This document shows, one piece after another, positions 12,063-22,929 of a stretch of DNA of 64,000 nucleotides. How positions within the stretch are numbered: the first letter of the stretch is position 1; every line of letters starts with the position of its first letter. The stretch lies in assembly GCA_016271365.2 (NCBI GenBank), contig JADMNL010000028.1, positions 95,759,501 through 95,823,500 of the forward strand. The letters run 5' to 3'. The stretch comes from Neoceratodus forsteri. Taxonomy: Eukaryota; Chordata; Ceratodontiformes; Ceratodontidae. Position numbers and translations under genes: made by a program. The notes beneath the pieces are model-generated. The model worked only from the letters and a program-made list of their open reading frames with translations, was not told the origin of the DNA and did no database searches.

Positions 12063-13085
12063 CAGTGCGGTCGCGAGGGCAAGCAGCACAGCCCTCCCCA
12101 CAGTCACCGAATCCCCCATGGAGAACGGAGCACCAGAGCACCCAGCAGTGCGGTCAGCAGGGCAAGCAGCACAGCCTCCCACAGCCACCGAAGCCCTCCC
12201 ACGGAGAAACGGAGCACCAGAGCCCAGCAGTGCGGTCGAGGGGCAAGCAGCACAGCCTCCCACAGCCACCGAACCCACCCGCAGGAGAATGAGCACCAGA
12301 CCGCCCAGCAGTGCGGTCACAAGGGCAAGCATCACAGCCTCCCACAGCCACGAATCCCCCACCCGTGGAAAACGGAGCACCAGAGCGTACATCAGTGTGG
12401 TCGCGAGGGCAAGCAGCACAGCCCTCCCACAGCCACAGATCACTCCACCCATGGAAAACGGAGCACCAGAGTGCCCAGCAGTGTGGTTGCAAAGGCAAGC
12501 AGCACAGCCCCCCCAACAGCCACCGAATCACTCCCCCATGGAGAACGGAGCACCAGAGCACCCAGCAGTGTGGTCAGAGGGCAAGCAGCACAGCCCTCCC
12601 CACAGCCAATAAATCCACCCCCCCCGGAGAACGGAGCACCAGAGCGCCCAGGTATCAAGCCCAGCTTCCAGCTGCCTCAGGGAGCTGCGCCACAGATTTA
12701 AACTTGGCGCCTTTTTGCTTTCCATAGACTGCTGTGCCTTTTCGGTTTGAGTCGGAGGAGCAGTGCAGATAATTACAGCAGTCTGCCTCCCATACCGACA
12801 GTGTAATTGCATCTGGGGAACAGTTCTTGTAAGGGGAATAGAGCTGCACAGGAGTTTTTTATTTAATCGGGAACTGTACGCTGTTTAAAGATCTTTAGAC
12901 CCAGCATAGCTACTGTGACTGTATTTTAAACCGTGCCTGAATCCATTATCTGTTTCGGCAACCTTAAAGCCTGTAATTACTGTAAAATTTAGCAATCCTT
13001 ACTAAATGTTTAAAACAGTATTGATGTACTAGCTCCTGCTCCCTACCTACCTCTACTTATAGCTGCCTTTTCTTGTTCCTTTCAG
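12063..13085 (+). repeat. Array cassette 10: block 12063-12651 (589 bp), spacer 12652-13085 (434 bp)
   Basis: About 7 units. The first copy, 12063-12145, is 83 bp and close to consensus. The acceptor-like end is CCTTTCAG instead of CCTTGCAG, which would still suit a splice acceptor. This cassette matches 9788-10720 more closely than its neighbours. Confidence 0.87.
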
Positions 13086-14520
13086 CAGTGCGGTCGCGAG
13101 GGCAAGCAGCACAGCCCTCCCCACAGCCACCGAATCCCCCACCCACAGAGAACAGAGCACCAGAGCACCCAGTAGTGCAGTCGCGAGGGTAAGCAGCACA
13201 GCCCTCCCCACAGCCACCTAAGCCCTCGCCGTGAAGAACGGAGCACCAGAGCGCCCAGCAGTGAGGTCTCAAGGGCAGGCAGCACAGCCCTCCCCACTGC
13301 CACCGAATCCCACCCCCCCGTAGAATGGAGCACTAGAGCACCCAGCAGTGCGGTCACCAGGGCAAGCAGCACAGCCTCCCAGAGCCACCGAATCCCCCCA
13401 TGGAGAACGGAGCACCAGAGCACCCAGCAGTGCGGTCCCAGGGCAAGCAGCACAGCCTCCCACAGCCACCGAATCCCCCCGCAGAGAATGGAGCACCAGA
13501 CCGCCAGCAGTGCGGTCGCAAAGGCAAGCAGCACAGCCCTTCCCACAGCCACCGAATCCCCCCCCGTGGGAAAACGGAGCACCAGAGCAGCTAGCAGTCG
13601 TGAGGGCAAGCAGCACAGCCCTCCCACAGCCACGAAGCCCTCCATGCGAGAATGGAGCACCAGAGCGCCCAGCAGTGCAGTCGCAAGGGCAAGCAGCACA
13701 GCCTCCCACAGCCATCAAATCCCACCCTCCCGGAGAACGGAGCACTAGGGCACCCTGCAGTGCGGTAGCTAGGGCAAGCAGCACAGCCCTTCCCACAGCC
13801 ACCAATCCCCGCGGAGAATGGAAGACCAGACCACCCAGCAGTGCGGTCGCAGGGCAAGCAACACAGCCTCCCCCACAGCCACCGAATCCCCCTCAGAGAA
13901 CTGAGCACCAGAGCGCCCAGCAGTGCGGTTGCGAGGGCAAGCAGCACAGCACCCCCCCCACAGCCACCGAATCCCTCCACCACAGAGAACGGAGCACCAG
14001 AGCACCCAGCAGTGCAGTCACGAGGGCAAGCAGCACAGCCCTCCCCACAGCCAATGAATCCCCCCCCGTGGAGAATGGAGCACCAGGGCACACAGGAATC
14101 AAGCCCAGCTTCCAGCTGCCTCATGGAGCTGTGCCACAGATTTAAACTTGGCACCTTTTTGCTTTCCATAGACTGCTGTGCCTTTTCGGTTTGAGTCGGA
14201 GGAGCAGTGCAGAAAATTACAGCAGTCTGCCTCCCATACCGACAGTGTAATTACATCTGGGAACAGTACTGTAAGGGAATAGAGCTGCACAGGAGTTTTT
14301 CTTTAATGGGAACTGTATGCTGTTTAAAGATCTTTAAACTCAGCCTAGCTACTGTGACTGTATTTTAAACCGTGCCTGAATCCATTATCTTTTGGTAACC
14401 TTAAAGCCTGTAATTACTGCAAAATTTACAATCCTTGCTAAATGGTTAAAACAGTATTGATGTACTAGCTCCTCCTCCTTCCCACCTCTACTTATAGCTG
14501 CCTTTTCTTGTTCCTTGCAG
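13086..14520 (+). repeat. Array cassette 11: block 13086-14095 (1010 bp), spacer 14096-14520 (425 bp)
   Basis: About 12 units, then a GA-type spacer (CACAG|GAATC). Its variants match the spacer at 11634, supporting a two-cassette higher-order unit. Confidence 0.87.
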
Positions 14521-15614
14521 CAGTGCGGTCCTGAGGGCAAGCAGCACAACCCTCCCCACAGTCACGAATCCCCCGTGGAGAGCGTAGCACCAGAGCACCC
14601 AGTGGTGCAGTCGCGAGGGCAAGCAGCTCAGCCCTCCCCACAGCCACCGAGCCTTCCCGTGGAGAACGGAGCACCAGGCGCCCAGCAGTGTGGTCACAAG
14701 GGCAAGCAGCACCGACCTCCCACAGCCACCGAGATCGCACCCCCAGAGAACGGAGCAGTAGAGCGCCCAGCAGTGTGGGTCGCCAGGCAAGCAGCACAGC
14801 CCTTCCCACAGCCACCGAACCCACCCCACGGAGAATGGAGCACCAGACCGCCCAGCAGTGCGGTCACAAGGGCAAGCATCACAGCCTCCCACAGCCACCG
14901 AATCCCCCACCCGTGGAAAACGGAGCACCAGAGCGCACAGCAGTGTCGCCGCGAGGGCAAGCAGCACAGCCCTCCCCACAGCCACCGAATCCCCCACAGA
15001 GAATGGAGCACCAGAGTAGCCCAGCAGTGCGGTTGCAAGGGGCAAGCAGCACAGCCCCCACAGCCACCGAATCACTCCCCACGGAGAACAGAGCACCAGA
15101 GCACCCAGCAGTGTGGTCATGAGGGCAAGCAGCACCTTCCCACAGCCAATGAATCCACCCCCAGAGAGACGGAGCACCAGAGCGCCCAGGTATCAAGCCC
15201 AGCTTCCAGCTGCCTCAGGAGATGCACCACAGATTTAAACTTGGCGCCTTTTTGCTTCATAGACTGCTGTGCTCTTTCGGGTTTGAGTCGGAGGAGCAGT
15301 GCAGATAATTACAGCAGTCTGCCTCCCATACCGACAGTGTAATTGCATCTGGGGAACAGTTCTTGTAAGGAATAGAGCTGCACAGGAGTTTTTATTTAAT
15401 CGGAACTGTACGCTGTTTAAAGATCTTTAAACCCAGCATAGCTACTGTGACTGTATTTTAAACCGTGCCTGAATCCATTATCTGTTTCGGTAACCTTAAA
15501 GCCTGTAATTACTGTAAAATTTACAATCCTTGCTAAATGTTTAAAACAGTATTGATGTACTAGCTCCTGCTCCTACCTACTCTACTTATAGCTGCCTTTT
15601 CTTGCTCCTTGCAG
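14521..15614 (+). repeat. Array cassette 12: block 14521-15189 (669 bp), spacer 15190-15614 (425 bp)
   Basis: About 8 units including the 'AAGCATCACAGCC' and 'CACCCGTGGAAAACGG' markers of cassettes 8 and 10. The spacer has GTATC and TTGCAG ends. Confidence 0.86.
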
Positions 15615-16626
15615 CAGTGCGGTCCCAGGGCAAGCAGCACAGCCCTCCCCACAGCCACCAATTCCCACCCACAGAGAACGGAGCACTAGAGCACCCAGTA
15701 GTGCAGTCACGAGGCAAGCAGCACAGCCTCCCCACAGCCACCTAAGCCCTCCCGCAGAGAACGGAGCACCAGGCGCCCAGCAGTGCGGTCTCAAGGGCAG
15801 GCAGCACAGCCTCCCCACTGCCACCGAATCCCACCCCCATAGAACAGAGCACTAGAGCGCCCAGCAGTGCGGTCGCCAGGGCAAGCAGCACAGCCCTCCC
15901 CACAGCCACCGAATCCCCCATGAGAATGGAGCACCAGACCGCCCAGCAGTGCGGTCACCAGGGCAAGCAGCACAGCCCTCCACACAGCCACCGAATCCCC
16001 CGCAGAGAATGGAATCAACAGACCGCCCAGCAGTGCGGTCACAAAGGCAACATCACAGCCCTCCCCAGAGCCACTGAATCCCTCCTGGCAGAGAACGGAG
16101 CCCCAGAGCACCCAGCAGTGCGGTCGTGAGGGCAAGCAGCACAGCCCTCCCACAGCCAATGATTCCCCCACGTGGAGACGGAGCACCAGAGCACCCAGGT
16201 ATCAAGCCCAGCTTTCAGCTGCCTCAGGGAGCTGCACCACAGATTTAAACTTGGAGCCTTTTGCTTTCCATAGACTGCTGTGCCTTTCGGTTTGAGTCGG
16301 AGGAGCAGTGCAGATAATTACAGCAGTCTGCCCTATACCGACAGTGTAATTGCATCTGGGGAACAGTTCTTGTAATGGGAATAGAGCTGCACAGGAGTTT
16401 TTTCTTTAATCGGAAATGTACGCTGTTTAAAGATCTTTAAACCCAGCATAGCTACTGTGACTGTATTTTAAACCGTGCCTGAATCCATTATCTGTTTTGG
16501 TAACCTTAAAGCCTGTAATTACTGCAAAATTTACAATCCTTGCTAAATGGTTAAAACAGTATTGATGTACCAGCTCTTCCTCCCTACCTACCTCTACAGA
16601 TAGCTGCCTTTTCTTGTTCCTTGCAG
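15615..16626 (+). repeat. Array cassette 13: block 15615-16198 (584 bp), spacer 16199-16626 (428 bp)
   Basis: About 7 units. The block opens like those of cassettes 9 and 11, but the spacer is GT-type. It is therefore an incomplete member of the dimer series. Confidence 0.85.
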
Positions 16627-17714
16627 CAGTGCGGTCGCGAGGGCAAGCAGCACAGCCTCCCACAGCCACCGAATCCCCCCGTGGAGAAGGAGCACCAGAG
16701 CGCCAGCAGTGCGGTCACGAGGGCAAGCAGCACAGCCTCCCCACAGCCACAGAATCCCCCCGGGAGAACGGATCACCAGAGCACCCAGCAGTGCGGTCGC
16801 GAGGGCAAGCAGCACAGCCCTCCCCACAGCCATCGAATCCCCCACGGAGAACGGAGCACCAGAGCGCCCAGCAGTGCGGTCGCAGGGCAAGCAGCACAGC
16901 CTCCCCACAGCCACCGAATCCCCCCCCGGAGAACGGAGCACCAGAGCCCAGCAGTGCGGTCGCAGGGCAAGCAGCACAGCCTCCCACAGCCACCGAACCC
17001 ACCCTCGGAGAATGGAGCACCAGAGCGCCAGCAGTGTGGTCACCAGGGCAAGCAGCACAGCCTCCCCACAGCCACCGAATCCCCCCGCAGAGAACGGAGC
17101 ACCAGAGCGCCCAGCAGTGCGGTTGCAAGGCAAGCAGCACAGCCCCCCCACAGCCACCGAATCACTCCCCACGGAGAACGGAGCACCAGAGCACCCAGCA
17201 GTGCGGTCACGAGGGCAAGCAGCACAGCCCTCCCCACAGCCAATGAACCCTCCATGAAGAACGGAGCACCAGAGCACCCAGGTATCAAGCCCAGCTTCCA
17301 GCTGCCTCAGGGAGCTGCGCCACAGATGTAAACTTGGCGCCTTTTTGCTTTCCATAGACTGCTGTGTCTTTTCGGTTTGAGTCGGAGGAGCAGTGCTGAT
17401 AATTACAGCAGTCTGCCTCCTGTACCGACAGTGTAATTGCATCTGGGGAACAGTTCTTGTAAGGTGAATAGAGCAGCACAGGAGTTTTTTATTTAATCGG
17501 GAACTGTACACTGTTTAAAGATCTTTAAACCCAGCATAGCTACTGTGACTGTATTTTAAACCATGCCTGAATCCATTATCTGTTTCGGTAACCTTAAAGC
17601 CTGTAATTACTGCAAAATTTACAATCCTTGCTAAATGTTTAAAACAGTATTGATGTACTCGCTCCTGCTCCCTACCTACCTCTACTTATAGCTGCCTTTT
17701 CTTGTTCCTTGCAG
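16627..17714 (+). repeat. Array cassette 14: block 16627-17281 (655 bp), spacer 17282-17714 (433 bp)
   Basis: About 8 units. The spacer is the near twin of the first spacer in the window (56-483). This gives the left anchor of a repeat-of-repeats about 17.2 kb apart. Confidence 0.86.
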
Positions 17715-18993
17715 CAGTGCGTTCCGAGGGCAAGCACCACAGCCCTCCCACAGCCACCGAATCCCCCCCATGGAGAAGGAAGCTCCAGAGCGCCCAGCAG
17801 TGCGGTCATGAGGGCAAGCAGCACAGCCATCCCCACAGCCATCGAAGCCCTCCCCACGGAGAACGGAGCACCAGAGCGCCCAGCAGTGCGGTCATGAGGG
17901 CAAGCAGCACAGCCCTCCCCACAGCCACCGAATCCCCCTCCCGCGGAGAAAGGAGCACCAGAGCACCCAGTAGTGCAGTCGTGAGGGCAAGCAGCACAGC
18001 CCTCCCCACAGCCCGAATCCCTCCCCAAGGAAAACGGAGCACCAGAGCACCCAGCAGTGTGGTCGCAAGGGCAAGCAGCACAGCCCTCCCACAGCCACCG
18101 AATCCACCCCGGAGAACGGAGCACTAGAGCGCCTGCAGTGCGGTCGCCAGGGCAAGCAGCACAGCCCTCCCACAGCCACCGAATCCCCCACAGAGAATGG
18201 AGCTCCAGACCGCCCAGCAGTGCGGTCTAAAGGGCAAACAGCACAATCTTCCCCTCAGCCACCTAATCCCCCCGCGGAGAATGGAGCACCAGACCACAAA
18301 GCAGTGCGGTCGCAAGGGCAAGCAGCACAGTCCTCCCCACAGCCACCGAATCCCTCCCCATGGAGAACGGAGCACCAGAGCATCCAGCAGTGTGGTTGCA
18401 AGGGCATGCAGCACAGCCCTCCCCACAGCCACCGAATCCCCCGCCGCAGAGAATGGAGCACCAGAGCGCCCAGCAGTGCGGTTGCGCGGGCAAGCAGCAC
18501 AGCTCCCCCACATCCACTGAATCACTCCCTCACGGAGAACTGAGCACCAGAGCACCCAGGTATCAAGCCCAGCTTCCAGCTGCCTCAGGAAGCTGCGCCA
18601 CAGATGTAAACTTGGCGCCTTTTTGCTTTCCATAGACTGCTGTGCCTTTTCGGTTTGAGTCGGAGGAGCAGTGCAGATAATTACAGCAGTCTGCCTCCCA
18701 TACCGACAGTGTAATTGCATCTGGGGAACAGTTCTTGTAAGGGGGAATAGAGCTGCACAGGAGTTATTTATTTAATCGGGAACTGTACACTGTTTAAAGA
18801 TCTTTAAACCCAGCATAGCTACTGTGACTGTAATTTAAACCGTGCCTGAATCCATTATCTGTTTCGGTAACCTTAAAGCCTGTAATTTCTGCAAAATTTA
18901 CAATCCTTGCTAAATGTTTAAAACAATATTGATGTACTAGCTCCTGCTCCCTACCTACCTCTACTTATAGCTGCTTTTTCTTGTTCCTTGCAG
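17715..18993 (+). repeat. Array cassette 15: block 17715-18559 (845 bp), spacer 18560-18993 (434 bp)
   Basis: About 10 units. Block order and variants follow cassette 1, including the 'GCACCACAGCC' first unit, the 'CTCCAGACCGCCC' unit and the 'GCACAATCTTCC' unit. Confidence 0.86.
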
Positions 18994-20092
18994 CAGTGCA
19001 GTTGCGAGGGCAAGCAGCACAGCCCTCCCACAGCCACCAATCCCCCTCGGGCAGGGCACACCAGAGCACCAGTAGTGCAGTCACGGCAAGCAGCACAGCA
19101 CTCCCCACAGCCACCAATGCCCTCCCCGCGAGAATGGAGCACCAGAGCACCCAGCAGTGCGGTCGCAAGGGCAAGCAGCACAGCCTCCCACAGCCACCGA
19201 ATCACACCCCACGGAGGCAGGCACTTTGGTGCCCGTAGTGCAGTCCGCGGGCAAGCAGCACAGCCCTCCCCACTGCGAAGCCCTTCCTCACGGAGAATGG
19301 AGCACCAGATCGCCAAGCAGTGCGGTCGCAAGGGCAAGCAGCACAGCCCTCCCCACAGCCACCGAATCCCCCCCGCGGAGAATGGAGCACCAGACTGGCC
19401 AGCAGTGCGGTCACCAGGGCAAGCAGCACAGCCCTCCCCACAGCCACCGAATCCCCCCTGCAGAGAACGGAGCACCAGAGCGCCCAGCAGTGCGGTTGCG
19501 AGGACAAGCAGCACAGCCCTCCCCACAGCCACCGAATCCCTTCCCCATGGAGTACGGAGCACCAGAGCACCCAGCAGTGCGGTCGCGAGGGCAAGCAGCA
19601 CAGCCCTCCCCACAGCCACCGAATCCCCACCCGTGGAGAACGGAGCACCAGAGCACCCAGGTATCAAGCCCAGCTTCCAGCTGCCTCAGGGAGCTGCGCC
19701 ACAGATTTAAACTTGACGGCTTTTTGCTTTCCATAGACTGCTGTGCCTTTTCGGTTTGAGTCGGAGGAGCAGTGCAGATAATTACAGCAGTGTGCCTCCT
19801 ATACCGACAGTGTAATTGCATCTGGGGAACAGTTCTTGTAAGGGTAATAGAGCTGCACAGAAGTTTTTTCTTTAATCGGGAACTGTACGCTGTTTAAAGA
19901 TCTTTAAACCCAGCATAGCTACTGTGACTGTAATTTAAACCGTGCCTGAATCCATTATCTGTTTCGGTAACCTTAAAGCCTGTAATTACTGCAACATTTA
20001 CAATCCTTGCTAAATGGTTAAAACAGTATGATGTACTAGCTCTTCCTCCCTACCTACCTCTACTTATAGCTGCCTTTTCTTGTTCCTTGCAG
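18994..20092 (+). repeat. Array cassette 16: block 18994-19660 (667 bp), spacer 19661-20092 (432 bp)
   Basis: About 8 units. The spacer twins with cassette 2. The block includes shortened units near 19050 and 19215-19290. Confidence 0.86.
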
Positions 20093-21179
20093 CAGTGCGT
20101 TCGCGAGGGCAAGCACCACAACCTCCCACAGCCACCGACTCTCCCCTCCACGGAGAAGGAAGCACCAGGCGCCCTGCAGTGCGGTCATGAGGGCAAGCAG
20201 CACAGCCCTCCACACAGCCACCAACCCCCGCAGAGAACGGAGCACCAGAGCGCCCAGCAGTGCAGTCACGAGGGCAAGCAGCACAGCCCTCCCACAGCCA
20301 CCGAATCCCCCCACGGAGAACGGAGCACCAGAGCGCCCAGCAGTGCAGTTCACGGGCAAGCAGCACAGCCCTCCCACAGCCACGAATCCCCCACGAGGCG
20401 GGCTCCAGAGCACCCAGTAGTGCAGTTGCAAGGGCAAGCAGCACAGCCTCCCACAGCCACCGAATCCCTCCCGGAGACGGGAACTAGGCGCCCAGCAGTG
20501 CGCTCGCCAGGGCAAGCAGCACAGCCCTCCCCACAGCCACCAATCCCCCCCACAGAGAATGGAGCACCAGACCTCCCAGCAGTGCGGTCGCAAGGGCAAG
20601 CAGCGCAGCCCCCCCACAGCCACCGAATCCCTCCCCCACGGAGAACAGAGCACCAGAGCACCCAGCAGTGTGGTCATGAGGGCAAGCAGCACATCCTTCC
20701 CCACAGCCAATGAATCACCCCCACGTGAAGAATGGAGCACCAGAGCACCCAGGTATCAAGCCCAGCTTCCAGCTGCCTCAGGGAGCTGCACCACAGATTT
20801 AAACTTGCGCCTTTTTGCTTTCCATAGACTGCTGTGCTTTTCGGTTTGAGTCGGAGGAGCAATGCAGATAATTACAGCAGTCTGCCTCCCATACCGACAG
20901 TGTAATTGCATCTGGGGAACAGTTCTTGTAAGGGGAATAGAGCTGCACAGGAGTTTTTTCTTTAATCGGAACTGTACGCTCTTTAAAGATCTTTAAACCC
21001 AGCAGACTACTGTGACTGTATTTTAAACCGTGCCTGAATCTATTATCTGTTTGGTAACCTTAAAGCCTGTAATTACTGTAAAATTTACAATCCTTGCTAA
21101 ATGTTTAAAACAGTATTGATGTACTAGCTCCTGCTCCTACCTACTTCTAATTATAGCTGCCTTTTCTTGTTCCTTGCAG
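20093..21179 (+). repeat. Array cassette 17: block 20093-20752 (660 bp), spacer 20753-21179 (427 bp)
   Basis: About 8 units. The first two units resemble the start of cassette 3 ('CACCACA' and 'CCTCCACACAGCC'). The palindrome start is CTCTTTAAAGATC, one base off. Confidence 0.85.
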
Positions 21180-22195
21180 CAGTGCGGTCGGAAGGGCAAG
21201 CAGCAAAGCCCTCCCCACAGCCACTGAATCCCCCCCCGTGGAGAACGGAGCACCAGAGCACCCAGTAGTGCAGTCGCGAGGGCAAGCAGCACAGTCCTCC
21301 CCACAGCCACCGAAGCCCTTCCCGCGGAGAATGGAGCACCAGAGCGCCCAGCAGTGCGGTCGCAAGGGCAAGCAGCACCGCCCTCCCCACAGCCACCGAA
21401 TCCCCCCCCATGGAGAATGGAGCACCAGACCGCCCAGCAGTGCGGTCGCCAAGACAAGCAGCACAGCCCTCCCCAGCCACGATTCCCTCCGCCGCAGAGA
21501 ATGGAGCACCAGACCGCCCAGCAGTGCGGTCACAAGAGCAAGCAGCACAGCCCTCCCACAGCCACCGAATCCCCACCGCAGAGAGCGGAGCACCAGGCGC
21601 CCAGCAGTGTGGTTGCTAGGGCAAGCAGCACAGCCCCCACAGCCACAGAATCCCTCCCCACGGAGGCGGAGCACCAGAGCACCCAGCAGTGCGGTCGCGA
21701 GGGCAACAGCACAGCCCTCCCACAGCCAATGAATCCCCGGAGAATGGAGCACCAGGCGCCCAGGTATCAAGCCCAGCTTCCAGCTGCCTCAGGGAGCTGC
21801 GCCATAGATTTAAACTTGGTGCCTTTTGCTTTCCATAGACTGCTGTGCCTTTTCGGTTTGAGTCGGAGCAGTGCAGATAATTACAGCAGTTGCCTCCCAT
21901 ACCGATAGTGTAATTGCATCTGGGAACAGTTCTTGTAAGGAAATAGAGCTGCACAGGAGTTTTATTTAATCGGGAACTGTAAGCTGTTTAAAGATCTTTA
22001 AACCCAGCATAGCTACTGTGACTGTATTTTAAACTGTGCCTGAATCCATTATCTGTTTGGTAACCTTAAGGCCTGTAATTACTGTTAAATTTACAATCCT
22101 TGCTAAATGTTTTAAACAGTATTGATGTACTAGCTCCTCCTCCTACCTACCTCTACTTATAGCTGCCTTTTCTTGTTCCTTGCAGCAGTGCGGTC
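21180..22195 (+). repeat. Array cassette 18: block 21180-21763 (584 bp), spacer 21764-22195 (432 bp)
   Basis: About 7 units and the last complete spacer, with GTATC and TTGCAG ends. Confidence 0.86.
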
Positions 22196-22304
22196 ACGAG
22201 GGCAAGCAGCACAGCCCTCCTCACCGCCACCGAATCCCCCCCAAGGAGAACAGAGCACCAGAGCGCCCAGGTAGCAAGCCCAGCTTCCAGCTGCCTCAGG
22301 AGCT
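22196..22304 (+). repeat. Array cassette 19: last repeat unit and truncated spacer; right edge of array
   Basis: A single 75-bp repeat unit (22196-22270) is followed by the first 34 bases of a spacer (GTAGCAAGCC...). Similarity to the other spacers stops at about 22304, inside 'CAGGAGCT'. The sequence after it is unrelated and C-rich. Confidence 0.85.
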
Positions 22305-22763
22305 CTAGCCCCACCTGCACTGCGCGCAGGCCCCACCGCCCCCACCACCACCCTTGGTGAGCTCCTCCTTATATAGTGTGACCTTGTGAGTGCCCACTTT
22401 CCCATTCGCTCCTTATATTATTCAGCCACTAGTGGCCACCGCAGAGCAGCTTTCAAATCTACTACTGAAAAAAAAAAATGCAGTATCTCACATTTGCAAT
22501 TCTTTTGCTATGACTAACCTTATCTTCCCTTCCACCCTCATCCTACCCTGTCCTTACTGGCTCACTGCCACTTCTCTCTTCGGTTGCAGTGCCACCCCTC
22601 CACTCCTCCTCTGCAGCAGCAGACCAAAATCACCACTGGCATAACTGGTCCCTGGGGGCCTCTATCCTCCCTCCCTCCCTCTTTCCATACAGAATTACCA
22701 TCCCTATATATCCCCTTCTATTCAGACCCTATGCCTAACCGGTAACTCCAAACCATCCCCTCG
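22305..22763. other. Array flank, no gene seen
   Basis: C-rich sequence with a possible splice donor (CTTG|GTGAGC near 22355), an A11 run near 22470, and pyrimidine-rich stretches (CCCTCCCTCCCTC near 22670). It may include the 5' untranslated part of the following L2 LINE. I cannot place the boundary. Confidence 0.4.
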
Positions 22764-22929
22764 ATGCTGGTCAACACCAAAGACCATCGTCTAGCAAGAC
22801 ACACCCTGGCTCTCCTTCTCCTTATAGCCGGGGATGTAGAGCAACGTAGGTCCACCAACCACTATAGCTGGCCAACCCCCGCCCCAGCTCACGCACCTCC
22901 TAGAGGTTTAAAATTGTCCACCTAAACAT

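Larger units (their letters stand above)
1..22304 (+). repeat. Higher-order tandem array: 83-bp repeat blocks alternating with ~430-bp intron-like spacers
   Basis: Twenty blocks of a GC-rich minisatellite with a unit near 83 bp (for example 12063-12145, beginning CAGTGCGGTC) total about 14.1 kb, or about 170 copies. They alternate with 19 full spacers of 425-434 bp and one spacer cut off after 34 bp. Block length varies from 75 to 1481 bp while spacer length hardly varies. Each spacer is inserted at the same point of the unit, between ...CCCAG and CAGTGCGG, so removing it restores the repeat phase. Spacers have a GT-like start, a polypyrimidine tract (TTTTCTTGTTCCTTGCAG) and a CAG end, as in a spliceosomal intron. 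The longest plus-strand frame is 374 codons (3159-4283), but frames change with small indels and the other strand is also largely open. I therefore do not call a protein. It could be a satellite, a non-coding transcript or an unusual repeat-exon gene. The left end lies outside the window. Confidence 0.9.

Noticed and set aside
1..22304. Array as a CRISPR locus
   Set aside because: Repeats are 83 bp and directly adjacent, spacers are about 430 bp and nearly identical to each other, and the context is vertebrate.
1..22304. Array as an rDNA intergenic spacer
   Set aside because: No 18S, 5.8S, 28S or 5S sequence and no recognisable Pol I promoter in the window. Block-and-spacer structure alone is not enough.
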